Below, piece by piece: positions 1-6,292 of a stretch of 7,185 bases of DNA. The position numbers were made by a program, and so were the translations under genes. The DNA comes from an uncultured Clostridia bacterium (GTDB taxonomy: Bacteria; Bacillota; Clostridia; Oscillospirales; Acutalibacteraceae). The stretch lies in assembly GCA_937875885.1 (NCBI GenBank), contig CALEIO010000063.1, positions 1 through 7,185 on the forward strand. The letters run 5' to 3'. Positions within the stretch are counted from its first letter, which is position 1, and every line of letters starts with the position of its first letter. The notes under the pieces were generated by a model. That model did no database searches, was not told the DNA's origin, and saw nothing but the letters and a program-made list of their open reading frames with translations.

Positions 1-357
1 GTAAATACCGTTCATGACAGCCTTAACTTCCTTTTTGATTGGAATTAAATCGAAGATTTTTGGTTCACACATTAAGGACATAACCTTAGGACCGATTTTA
101 GCTTTAACAACCGGCATCTTGGCATTACGAAGGTACTTTGGAGTCTGCTCCAGTACAATGGCAGGGAATCCGGCGTCTTTCATTTTCATCTTCTTTTTAT
201 CGATGACTAAGATGGAGTAGGTCTGAGCACCTACCTGCATATCTGCCTGAGCTTTTTCCTGTTTCTTCTGCATCTTGCTGCCGACAATATATAACGCAAT
301 TAAAGCTGCGGTTACAACCAATACGATAACAAGTGTAACAATCATCCATGTTTCCAT
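1..357 (-). CDS. Small N-terminally membrane-anchored protein, partial (C-terminus beyond window)
   Basis: The first 119 codons are present and the frame is still open at the window edge. The ATG at 357 has a strong Shine-Dalgarno (GGAGG at 365-369, 7 nt spacing) and a good promoter further upstream. Residues 5-25 form one hydrophobic membrane segment (IVTLVIVLVVTAALIALYIV). A Lys/Gln-rich juxtamembrane stretch follows (KMQKKQEKAQ), then a basic soluble domain with repeated Lys-Met and Pro-Lys elements and a single Cys near residue 98. The layout (one N-terminal anchor, short charged linker, small cytoplasmic domain) is reminiscent of YajC, but I see no YajC signature. I recall similar uncharacterised proteins from Lachnospiraceae but cannot name a family. 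This gene and the tail at 428-499 appear to come from a different genome than the rest of the window (see the junction at 486-499). Function unknown. Confidence 0.8.
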   Translation of the reverse strand, partial: METWMIVTLVIVLVVTAALIALYIVGSKMQKKQEKAQADMQVGAQTYSILVIDKKKMKMKDAGFPAIVLEQTPKYLRNAKMPVVKAKIGPKVMSLMCEPKIFDLIPIKKEVKAVMNGIY

Positions 358-364
358 AGAATTT

Positions 365-369
365 CCTCC
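365..369 (-). promoter_or_regulatory. Ribosome binding site for the membrane-anchored protein
   Basis: A full GGAGG lies within a longer purine run (AAGGAAGGAGGAAA on the minus strand), 7 nt before the ATG at 357. It fixes that start. Confidence 0.8.
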
Positions 370-393
370 TTCCTTTGTTTCAAACTAAATTTC

Positions 394-422
394 ATTGTAT
401 AAAATTTCCGCTAAAAATGCAA
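394..422 (-). promoter_or_regulatory. Sigma-A type promoter for the membrane-anchored protein
   Basis: On the minus strand, TTGCAT (-35, 417-422) and TACAAT (-10, 394-399) are separated by exactly 17 nt. The site lies between the stop of the upstream gene fragment (428-430) and the ATG at 357, so the small protein probably has its own transcript with a leader of about 30 nt. Both hexamers are near consensus. There is no terminator hairpin between the two genes, so read-through is also possible. Confidence 0.65.
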
Positions 423-427
423 GCGTA

Positions 428-499
428 TTATTTTTTCTTGTTGGAAGGATTATTTACAAGATATTGTTCGTGACCTTCTAACATTTCTGTAATAATATC
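428..499 (-). pseudogene. C-terminal 23 codons of an unidentified gene (joined to the pullulanase fragment)
   Basis: In a frame different from the pullulanase, codons from GAT at 499 read DIITEMLEGHEQYLVNNPSN and then KKK, ending in TAA at 428-430. The stop sits just upstream of a well-placed promoter and RBS, as expected for the natural end of a gene. The hydrophilic Lys-rich tail looks like a real C-terminus. The frame cannot be extended upstream: a stop lies at about 509-511, inside the pullulanase sequence. I conclude that this is the remnant of a gene cut at the junction. I do not recognise the protein; the residues are too few to assign a family. Confidence 0.45.
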
Positions 500-1499
500 C
501 CGGCACTGTTATATTAAACCATGAATTTTCAGATTCTGCGGTATGGTTGTATACAACGTCCATGATAACACCGATTCCTGCATCGTGGAGAGCCTGAATC
601 ATCTGCTTACACTCGTTGATTCTTACATTACCATCGTAGGGGTTTGTGGAGTACATACCCTCGGGAAGGTTGTAGTTCTTAGGATCGTAACCCCAGTTGT
701 AAGAGAGGGGGTTAGTCTCGTCACCGGATGCGAAGTCGAAGGGACACTGAATGTGGATTGCCTTGATACCCTGCTCTACAAGGTAGTCAATACCAACACT
801 CTTTGCACCATCTTCGCCGTTGATTGTAAGGCCGCCCTCTGCAAAGCCGAGGAACTTGCCCTGATAGTTCTTGTCAACGCCGGAGTTGTCATTGGATGTA
901 AGGTCAGCAATGTGAACTTCCCAGAGTGCCTCGTCGGTCATCTTCTCGGGGAATACGTGCTGGTCCTTGTCCCAACCATCGGGATCGGTAGCATCGAGGT
1001 CAACAACCATTGAACGGTCGCCGTTTACACCTGCTGCTTTTGCATAGATGTCAAATGTCTCGTTTGTACCGTTGGGATTTGTGATCAGATATGTGTAGTA
1101 AACATTCTTCTGATCACCTGTAAGTGTGTAAGACCATACGCTTGTTGCAGCGTCCTTAGTCATTTCATACTTACCGATGAGAGCTGCACCGCTTTCCATA
1201 TCGGAACCTGTGGTGTACAGCTTCAGCTGAACCTTAGTTGCTGTGGGGGACCAAACTCTCCAAGTAGTCTTCTCGGGAGTGTAAGTTGCACCCAGGTCTG
1301 TCTCTGCCATATCTGCCTGTGTATTGAGATATGCCTGAGCCTCTGCCTCCAGGTAATCTACGTTGAAGTAGTTACCAAGTTTTGCACCTGTGTCAGCTGT
1401 GTTTGTTTCTGCTGCTGAGGTATTGATGATGCAAACGCTAGCAACGGAAGCGATCATCATAACACAAAGCATTAAAGAAAACAGTCTGCGCAATTTCAA
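450..1499 (-). CDS. Secreted type I pullulanase-like GH13 enzyme, truncated after region I
   Basis: This is probably an extracellular alpha-1,6-glucan (pullulan/amylopectin) hydrolase; only its N-terminal 338 residues are genuine. From the TTG start, residues 1-30 are a signal peptide (KLRR, then a long hydrophobic core, then NTSAAE). Residues about 78-150 match CBM48 (WRVWSPTATKVQLKLY). Residues 155-175 carry the AAGVNGDRSMVVDLD element seen in pullulanases. LWEVHIADLT lies at 192-201, the pullulanase hallmark YNWGYDP at 267-273, and GH13 region I DVVYNHT at 314-320. Family members are usually well over 600 residues. Regions II-IV, with the nucleophile Asp, the acid/base Glu and the transition-state Asp, are all absent, because the sequence switches to unrelated DNA at about 486-499. 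The last 11 residues are junk. The fragment cannot be catalytic as written; the intact gene probably is. No glycan-anchoring or dockerin module can be seen because the C-terminus is missing. Confidence 0.85.
   Translation of the reverse strand: MKLRRLFSLMLCVMMIASVASVCIINTSAAETNTADTGAKLGNYFNVDYLEAEAQAYLNTQADMAETDLGATYTPEKTTWRVWSPTATKVQLKLYTTGSDMESGAALIGKYEMTKDAATSVWSYTLTGDQKNVYYTYLITNPNGTNETFDIYAKAAGVNGDRSMVVDLDATDPDGWDKDQHVFPEKMTDEALWEVHIADLTSNDNSGVDKNYQGKFLGFAEGGLTINGEDGAKSVGIDYLVEQGIKAIHIQCPFDFASGDETNPLSYNWGYDPKNYNLPEGMYSTNPYDGNVRINECKQMIQALHDAGIGVIMDVVYNHTAESENSWFNITVPGYYYRNVRRSRTISCK
486..499. other. Probable chimeric junction: pullulanase to foreign segment
   Basis: The 14 nt read TYR-TYR-TYR-ARG in the pullulanase frame, which fits the family at this position. 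In the next frame they read Asp-Ile-Ile-Thr-Glu, fitting the start of the foreign gene tail. Below 486 the pullulanase frame turns into a non-homologous tail (NVRRSRTISCK) and stops at 450. A short stretch compatible with both partners is typical of an assembly or template-switching joint. Confidence 0.6.
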
Positions 1500-1505
1500 A
1501 AAAAT

Positions 1506-1513
1506 CCTCTCCT
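1506..1513 (-). promoter_or_regulatory. Ribosome binding site that decides a TTG start for the pullulanase
   Basis: Minus-strand AGGAGAGG ends 6 nt before TTG at 1497-1499. Starting there gives a classical signal peptide with a short basic N-region (KLRR). The longer in-frame option is a GTG at 1535 with no Shine-Dalgarno, which would place 12 extra charged residues before the signal peptide. TTG at 1499 is therefore preferred. Confidence 0.75.
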
Positions 1514-1550
1514 TCTTAGTGCATAGTTTTCGCACTTTATTGCACCATAT

Positions 1551-1559
1551 ATTATAGCA
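1551..1559 (-). promoter_or_regulatory. Extended -10 promoter for the pullulanase
   Basis: Minus-strand TGCTATAAT is a perfect extended -10 element (TGn followed by TATAAT), placed about 50 nt before the TTG start. No good -35 is present at 17 nt (TTTATT only), as often seen with extended -10 promoters. A regulator may assist. No catabolite-repression operator is recognised nearby. Confidence 0.6.
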
Positions 1560-1699
1560 TAGAGGTCGCCAAAAATAAACAGTTTAACCCTTAATTTTTT
1601 GCCCACGAAATGCACAAGAATTTTACATATTATTTGTATATATTGATATGGGGATTGGTAGATAGAAAACATTATAATATTACCTTTGTCAGTAACAAA

Positions 1700-1742
1700 C
1701 AATATAGCCTGACGAAAGGAACTCAATTGTCAGGCTATATTG
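1700..1742 (-). terminator. Hairpin terminator of the LRR-dockerin gene
   Basis: A perfect 14-bp inverted repeat (arms 1700-1713 and 1729-1742) with a 15-nt loop begins about 20 nt past the stop at 1764. It is followed on the minus strand by TTTGTTACT, a moderate T-tract. The plus-strand side lacks a T-run, so it works for minus-strand transcription. The 190 nt between it and the pullulanase start hold only the extended -10 promoter and RBS; I see no gene there. Confidence 0.75.
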
Positions 1743-1763
1743 CAGAATATCAGTTATATATTA

Positions 1764-3371
1764 CTATTTCTTATCATTTCCGATGGTTGAATTATCCAGA
1801 ATTCCGGCTATAAATTTCTGAATTGCAGTAGCATCTTTAATGTTAACAACACCATCTTCATTTGCATCTGCTGCCAGATACTGAATATCATTTAAAATCA
1901 CAAGTGACGCTACAAATTTCTGAACCTGTGTTGCATCCTTAACATTTATATTACCGTCTGAGTTTGCATCACCTATAAGATATTCCAGCTCATCTGCTGT
2001 GGCGGGATTGCTCTCAGACTGAGAGGGTTGTTCCTCTGCAAAGTGAACATTCACGCCGGACAGATCCTCCGTAAACTCAGCTGTTAGAATCTCCCACTGA
2101 GCTTGTGTACCGCCAAAATACGCATCATTAATTGCTCTCCAATTGAACGCACCATAATCTATGTATATCATACTCTTTGGAATTACAATTGTCTTAAGAG
2201 AACTGCAATAATCAAAAGCACCGATTCCTATATATTTTACACCTTCCGGAATTGTGATACTCTCAAGATCGCGGCAAAATAAAAATGCATGTTCTGCAAT
2301 CAGAGTCGTTCCATCTTTTACGATGTAATCTCCGCAAATGTCTTTATTTGACTCTATCAAACAAGAACCAAGGTACAGTACTCCATCTTGCCAATTATCA
2401 GTATTATTATAAGGTGCAGAGCATTTTACTGCCTCATACTCTATTCTTTCTACACTTTCAGGAATTGTAAATTCAGCATTAGGTGCATACTCAAATGCAA
2501 AACGTCCTATATATTTCACAGTGTCCGGAATAATTACGCTCTCAATACACTGGCAATTAAAAAAAGTACTTTCATTTATAGCAGTTACACCTTTGGGAAT
2601 AACTATTTGACCCTTAAGAGATGTGCACCAGTAAAACGCATAACTTCCTATGTTTCTGACAGTATTTGGAATTGTAACGCTTTCAAGGGCCGTACAATTA
2701 TAAAATGCCCATCCTCCTATAGTAATAACACCTTCAGGGATAGTAACATTCTTAAGTAAAGTACATTCATAAAACGCTTCATTAGCAATTACGGTTGTAC
2801 CTTTCTTTACAACAAAATCTCCTTCCACAGATTCTTCAACATCCAATAATACAGAACCAAGATACAAAGCTCCATCTTTCCAATTGTCTTTCTTTCCCGC
2901 AAATTTTGATCCCAAAAATGTACTTGAAGATATAGTTTGAAGCCCTTTTGGAAGTGTAATCTCCTCTAATAACTGACAAAAATTAAAAGCATTTGGTTCT
3001 ATACTGGCAACGCTTTCTGGGATTGTGATACTCTCTATGGCACAACCGGCAAAGGCACTGCTTTTTATTATTTTTACGGTATCGGGAATGGTAACCTCAG
3101 TTATATTCTTTGGATCTGAAATCACATTTCTAAAAGCACCATAACCTATAGCAGTTACAGGATAACCCTCTATAGTTGACGGAATATTTACTATAGGATT
3201 ATCACTTGCGTAATGTGTTATTGTAACTTCCCCATCTTCAATCACATACTCAAAACCGTCTTTTGTAGTTCCTTTTAATTCCTCAGATGCACCAAACACA
3301 GGGAAAACGCCAATGATCATAAAAGCTACCAATACACAAGATAAAACTTGAGTGAACGTTCGTTTTTTCAT
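1764..3371 (-). CDS. Secreted BspA-type leucine-rich-repeat protein with C-terminal type I dockerin
   Basis: This is a 535-residue extracellular protein, probably docked on a cohesin-bearing scaffold and used for binding rather than catalysis. The start is ATG at 3371, with GGAG 9 nt upstream; an ATG five codons earlier has no RBS. Residues 1-28 are a signal peptide (MKKR, hydrophobic core, VFGA). Residues about 70-420 are LRR_5/BspA repeats of the form ITIPEGVxxIGxxAFxxCxxLES. Two insert modules, DNWxDGxLYLGS through GTTxIAxxAF (about 162-200 and 324-362), break the repeats. A capping segment FGGTQAQWE follows at 419-426, then a Ser/Pro/Glu linker at about 445-466. The dockerin spans 467-524, with two calcium-loop repeats (GDANSDGNINVKDATQVQKF and ADANEDGVVNIKDATAIQKF). 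Ca-binding Asp/Asn positions are complete in both loops. The residues at the usual cohesin-recognition positions are Val-Lys and Ile-Lys. It has its own promoter and terminator. Ligand unknown. Confidence 0.92.
   Translation of the reverse strand: MKKRTFTQVLSCVLVAFMIIGVFPVFGASEELKGTTKDGFEYVIEDGEVTITHYASDNPIVNIPSTIEGYPVTAIGYGAFRNVISDPKNITEVTIPDTVKIIKSSAFAGCAIESITIPESVASIEPNAFNFCQLLEEITLPKGLQTISSSTFLGSKFAGKKDNWKDGALYLGSVLLDVEESVEGDFVVKKGTTVIANEAFYECTLLKNVTIPEGVITIGGWAFYNCTALESVTIPNTVRNIGSYAFYWCTSLKGQIVIPKGVTAINESTFFNCQCIESVIIPDTVKYIGRFAFEYAPNAEFTIPESVERIEYEAVKCSAPYNNTDNWQDGVLYLGSCLIESNKDICGDYIVKDGTTLIAEHAFLFCRDLESITIPEGVKYIGIGAFDYCSSLKTIVIPKSMIYIDYGAFNWRAINDAYFGGTQAQWEILTAEFTEDLSGVNVHFAEEQPSQSESNPATADELEYLIGDANSDGNINVKDATQVQKFVASLVILNDIQYLAADANEDGVVNIKDATAIQKFIAGILDNSTIGNDKK
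1799..1972 (-). other. Dockerin type I module of the LRR protein
   Basis: These codons cover residues 467-524 of the LRR protein: two 20-residue F-hand calcium loops separated by a short helix-linker. Near symmetry of the two halves (VKDATQVQKF versus IKDATAIQKF) suggests the usual dual-binding dockerin fold. Its presence implies that the genome also encodes at least one cohesin-bearing scaffoldin. None is in this window. Confidence 0.85.
2286..2886 (-). repeat. Internal protein-level duplication in the LRR gene
   Basis: Residues about 162-200 and 324-362 are clearly homologous. Both run DNW(K/Q)DG(A/V)LYLGS, then an acidic stretch, then GD(F/Y)(V/I)VK and GTT(V/L)IA, ending in AF. The two copies are offset by about 162 residues, with intervening LRR units between them. 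This points to duplication of a block of repeats during evolution of the ectodomain. DNA identity has diverged, so it is old and not an assembly repeat. Confidence 0.6.
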
Positions 3372-3425
3372 ATAGATTATCTCCATTAAATCATAAACTT
3401 TATCACATTGTCGTGATGCATTTTT

Positions 3426-3454
3426 ATTATATCACACACATACATATGCTTCAA
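3426..3454 (-). promoter_or_regulatory. Sigma-A type promoter for the LRR-dockerin gene
   Basis: Minus-strand TTGAAG (-35, 3449-3454) and TATAAT (-10, 3426-3431) are 17 nt apart. The leader is about 45-50 nt. It lies immediately after the terminator of the preceding operon, so this gene is expressed on its own. A short dyad, atcac/gtgat (3402-3406 and 3413-3417), lies at the expected transcript 5' end. It could be a weak operator or an mRNA-capping hairpin. Confidence 0.75.
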
Positions 3455-3470
3455 TGGTTATCGTATATAA

Positions 3471-3504
3471 AACAGGCAACTTGATTTTAGCCAAGTTGCC
3501 TGTT
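3471..3504 (-). terminator. Hairpin terminator of the exporter/ROK-like operon
   Basis: A perfect 13-bp inverted repeat (3471-3483 and 3492-3504) with an 8-nt loop lies about 20 nt after the ROK-like stop codon. On the minus strand the hairpin ends in GTTTTATATA, a short T-rich tail. A-runs precede it on the minus strand's opposite side (GAAAAAA on plus), so some bidirectional function is possible, but no plus-strand gene needs it. Confidence 0.75.
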
Positions 3505-3525
3505 GAAAAAATATTTACATTATGT

Positions 3526-4620
3526 TTATTTGAGTTTTATATCCGGAAAGCCCACCCCGAAAGCTGTACCGATAGACATACATACAGAATCCTCACTACC
3601 GCTGAAATTGAGTGCAATTGCTGTGCCGTCGTGCACAAGTCGTACTCTGTAGGGTCTGTGCATTCTTGATGAAAGATCGTGAGAAAGCAAATCTGCATAA
3701 TCATCACACAGAAGATGGAGTTTTGCATATCCACCTCTGCGAGGGTTAAGCTCTCCGCCAACTACATAGTTTGCTATACTGATGATAACCTCGCCTACCT
3801 CATCCCGTGCAAGTTCAATATCCTTGCAGGTATCGCAGATTACATTAAGAAGATATCTGTGAAGTTCAAGCGCTCTGTCGCGGTTTTCTACGGTATCTGA
3901 AAAAGTCAGATCCATATTGAGCGAAGGCACCGTATCAAGAGTTGTAATGGAAGAAAGCTCTCCGCTGCGTTTTCTGATAAGGCAACGCTTGATATTTGTC
4001 TGACCAAAATCAAGCACAGCAAACAGCTTATCTTTTTCCTCAATAAGTTTTGTGCACCCCATCGCACCCACGTGAGCTGAATTCTCAAAAAGTGAGATAT
4101 TATAAGGTTTGACACCTGCAACATCAAACACATACTGAATCTGTTCCTTGAAGCGTTTGCCGAGAAGTCCTGATGCAAGACCACCTGTAAGAATGACATT
4201 CTTTACATCTGCCCAGTACTGCCAGTGCTCATCTGTCCAGTCATCTCGCACCAGACGATTTTCTTTGAGTCCTGTGCGGAGTGTCAGCAGAATAAGTCCC
4301 AATCTGTTGCCGTATTTGGTGGAAAGATTTGTTGCAACTCTGTGGCGCAGAATATCATCGGAAAGCACTCCGTCAGAGAGGAGTTTGGGCAAATCTCTGT
4401 AAGAATACTCTGACACATCAAGATGCATTCTGTGTGCAGTAGCAAACACATCATCGCTGATTATCTTTGCAGAAAAGAGCTCATTTGCACGAAGTCCCTC
4501 TATCCCGTCCTCTATTCCGTAAACAGGCAACTTTGCAAGTCGCACACGATTGATAGAACACACAGGAGATACATACTCTGTATTCTGTTTTTTATCAAAA
4601 CAAATGAAAGGGTTCTTCAT
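3526..4620 (-). CDS. ROK/ASKHA-fold protein with circularly permuted motif order
   Basis: This 364-residue cytoplasmic protein is possibly a sugar kinase or an ATP-binding regulator; substrate unknown. Motifs, in sequence order, are: an adenosine-type ILTGGLASGLLG (143-154); a terminal-helix-like SAHVGAMGCTKLIEE (181-195, compare the ROK C-terminus with its GxxGAA pattern); phosphate-1 DFGQTNIK (204-211, compare DxGGTxxK); HDGTAIAL (330-337, compare ROK NDANAAAL, with Asp331 as the likely catalytic base); and phosphate-2 SIGTAFGVGF (349-358), six residues from the end. A normal ROK protein has phosphate-1 first and the adenosine motif last, so the order is permuted. The ROK zinc motif (CxCGxxGCxE) and the ExGH sugar motif are not seen. 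Residues 1-140 are an Arg/Leu-rich helical region that I do not recognise. The ATG at 4620 is 24 nt after the stop of permease B, with only a weak AAGAG-type RBS, indicating operon membership. The frame is unbroken and codon use resembles its neighbours. Confidence 0.75.
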   Translation of the reverse strand: MKNPFICFDKKQNTEYVSPVCSINRVRLAKLPVYGIEDGIEGLRANELFSAKIISDDVFATAHRMHLDVSEYSYRDLPKLLSDGVLSDDILRHRVATNLSTKYGNRLGLILLTLRTGLKENRLVRDDWTDEHWQYWADVKNVILTGGLASGLLGKRFKEQIQYVFDVAGVKPYNISLFENSAHVGAMGCTKLIEEKDKLFAVLDFGQTNIKRCLIRKRSGELSSITTLDTVPSLNMDLTFSDTVENRDRALELHRYLLNVICDTCKDIELARDEVGEVIISIANYVVGGELNPRRGGYAKLHLLCDDYADLLSHDLSSRMHRPYRVRLVHDGTAIALNFSGSEDSVCMSIGTAFGVGFPDIKLK

Positions 4621-4644
4621 AGCACCACTCTTTTCTTGTAGTCA

Positions 4645-5472
4645 TCAACTGCCTGCTGATTCGTAGGCTTTGAGCCCTTTGTGCCAGATAAACTGGGAAA
4701 GTCCGAACAACACAAGGGACACAATAACCATAACCGGAAGACTCCACACGCTTTCCCCTCGCAAAATATAAATTGCTGGGTAGTAGGCTGTGAATGCAAA
4801 AGGCAGAATATATGTTACAGCTGTCTTAATAACACCATTATATATCTTTACAGGGTACTTTGCAAACTCGTTTGTCATATAGCACATATGGGTTACGTGT
4901 CCGCTTCTTTTTGTCCAGAAAGATATTGCCGCTGTGGCAGTTTTTATGGATGTAAATATCATTATTGCTAAAGGCAATACAAGCATCACAGGCAATATGC
5001 GCCACCAATTGATTTCAGAAACAATTGCCTGTGGCATTGATAATGTGCTGTACACAAGCAAAGCAATTCCAACAATAAATTCGCCAAGCGCATCTACGCA
5101 GAATTTTTCGCAAAGCACATAAAACCAGGAATTAATGGGACGTGTAAGATATTTATCAAAGTCGCCTTTGTCCACAATCCAGTATCCCATTCCCCAAAGA
5201 TTGTCAAAAAACAGATGGTCGATGCCCTTTGGAATAAGGGAAAAGCCATAGATAAACAACACTTCGTGGAATGTCCAGGAATCCACAACAGTACCATCTA
5301 CTGCATAGCACAAAGCAGGAATCGTGTTGAATATAATTCCCAGACAGAATATTTGTACCGCTTGCTCCAACAAGAATCCAAGAGCTCCAAGGAGAAAATC
5401 CACCTTGTACTCCATAAGTTTCTTAAGGTCCTGCTTAATAAAGATTGAGTGGAGTTTTATATATCTTCTCAT
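4645..5472 (-). CDS. ABC-2-type exporter permease B (COG3694-like, ABC2_membrane_6/DUF990)
   Basis: This is an integral membrane subunit of an ABC exporter of unknown substrate, 275 residues. About six membrane segments are visible: near residues 25-48, 68-85, 128-147, 156-178, 213-237 and 243-262. The family-typical cytoplasmic element GYWIVDKGDFDKYLTRPIN lies at 96-114, and the PFAFTAYYPAIYIL stretch near the C-terminus (224-237) is characteristic of this permease type. ATG at 5472 is chosen because GGAGG (5481-5485) stands 8 nt upstream. A longer reading from a TTG at 5496 would have no RBS and overlap the previous gene. It starts only 4 nt after the stop of permease A, so the two are translationally coupled. 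It pairs with permease A and the ATPase fragment at 6267-6695 in the standard ATPase-permease-permease order. Confidence 0.88.
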   Translation of the reverse strand: MRRYIKLHSIFIKQDLKKLMEYKVDFLLGALGFLLEQAVQIFCLGIIFNTIPALCYAVDGTVVDSWTFHEVLFIYGFSLIPKGIDHLFFDNLWGMGYWIVDKGDFDKYLTRPINSWFYVLCEKFCVDALGEFIVGIALLVYSTLSMPQAIVSEINWWRILPVMLVLPLAIMIFTSIKTATAAISFWTKRSGHVTHMCYMTNEFAKYPVKIYNGVIKTAVTYILPFAFTAYYPAIYILRGESVWSLPVMVIVSLVLFGLSQFIWHKGLKAYESAGS

Positions 5473-5476
5473 AGAC

Positions 5477-6292
5477 TCAACCTCCGTGCACAACAAGGCG
5501 TTTCATAGCACTGTGCAGCACAACCTTTGAAAGCACAAGGAAACTCACAAGCCACAAAACCTGCAGACTCATATAAAAAACAATCTCTTTTGCAGAGTAC
5601 ATACCCATATAAATCATTACGGGTGTATAGGAAAGAGAAGCAAAAGGCAGATAACCCAGAGCTTTACCGAATTCACCCATAAATGCCAGTGGCACAGTTG
5701 CACCCGAAAAGAAATTGAGAATTACACCTTTGATAATATCTGTGCCCCACAGATTTTTAAGATAAAAAGCAAGAAATCCGTAGGTTACAGAGAAGAAAAA
5801 GTTGATTCCGTAAGCCAGAATCAGACTGACTATGTACAAAGAAAACATAGGCACATTCAGCATAAAGCATCCGCTTACAATAAAGCGATATGCCTCGAGC
5901 CCCACTGTAATAGGTAGAAAAACAATCAGAAGCTGAAGCATTTTTCCACCCAATTCCTGAAACAGAAAGCACATATCAAAGTTAACAGGCTTTATCATTC
6001 GCATAGCAATAGATCCATCCAGAATTTCTTTGCCGATAACATAAGAGCCGTCCGAGTAGGTCATATATCCGCTCAGGAAGGTAATGAATATATACACAAC
6101 CATATTATCATAGCTGAATCCGAAAAGGGTTGAGCTGTCAGAGCTGTCAAACACAGCTTTCCAGACAAAAAACATAACAAAGCACTTCATAACCTCACCC
6201 AGAAGGAAGAATATAAAGTTTACTCTGAATGCTACCATTTCCAGAAGTCCTGCTCGGGTAAAAGGCTTATATATCCGAAACTGTCGTTTCAT
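5477..6292 (-). CDS. ABC-2-type exporter permease A (COG4587-like, ABC2_membrane_6/DUF990)
   Basis: This is the partner membrane subunit, 271 residues. About six hydrophobic segments lie near 24-47, 64-79, 118-138, 146-178 (probably two passes), 187-206 and 237-257. The element GKEILDGSIAMRMIKPVNF (87-105) matches the conserved cytoplasmic loop of this family (I-x-DG-x-I-x-x-x-L-x-x-P). It is homologous in layout to permease B, suggesting a heterodimeric channel. ATG at 6292 lies 26 nt inside the end of the ATPase frame, with a purine-rich Shine-Dalgarno (GGAGG within GGGGGAGGGG, 6299-6308) 8 nt upstream. This implies tight translational coupling. Substrate unknown; related systems are only broadly annotated as drug, daunorubicin-like or polysaccharide export. 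Confidence 0.88.
   Translation of the reverse strand: MKRQFRIYKPFTRAGLLEMVAFRVNFIFFLLGEVMKCFVMFFVWKAVFDSSDSSTLFGFSYDNMVVYIFITFLSGYMTYSDGSYVIGKEILDGSIAMRMIKPVNFDMCFLFQELGGKMLQLLIVFLPITVGLEAYRFIVSGCFMLNVPMFSLYIVSLILAYGINFFFSVTYGFLAFYLKNLWGTDIIKGVILNFFSGATVPLAFMGEFGKALGYLPFASLSYTPVMIYMGMYSAKEIVFYMSLQVLWLVSFLVLSKVVLHSAMKRLVVHGG
5481..5485 (-). promoter_or_regulatory. Ribosome binding site that decides the permease B start
   Basis: GGAGG overlaps the last codons of permease A and stands 8 nt before ATG at 5472. It sets the start of permease B eight codons downstream of the longest open frame. Confidence 0.75.

Noticed and set aside
543..1013. Plus-strand open frame of 156 codons
   Set aside because: It lies wholly opposite the pullulanase, whose domain motifs are clear on the minus strand. 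It has no RBS and a low-complexity Val/Leu/Cys-rich product, so it is an antisense shadow.
1496..1726. Minus-strand frame of 76 codons between the LRR terminator and the pullulanase
   Set aside because: It would cross the terminator hairpin, the -10 box and the RBS of the pullulanase. It has no RBS of its own and a non-protein-like composition.
1700..1742. Inverted repeat as a possible mobile-element end or operator
   Set aside because: It is a single hairpin placed just after a stop codon and followed by a T-rich tract, with no transposase or target-site duplication. A terminator is sufficient.
3470..4534. 13-nt run aaacaggcaactt present both in the terminator arm (3470-3482) and inside the ROK-like gene (4521-4533)
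   Set aside because: One copy is coding sequence with no dyad partner and the match stops at once on both sides. Coincidence is more likely than a regulatory pairing or a repeat-mediated event.
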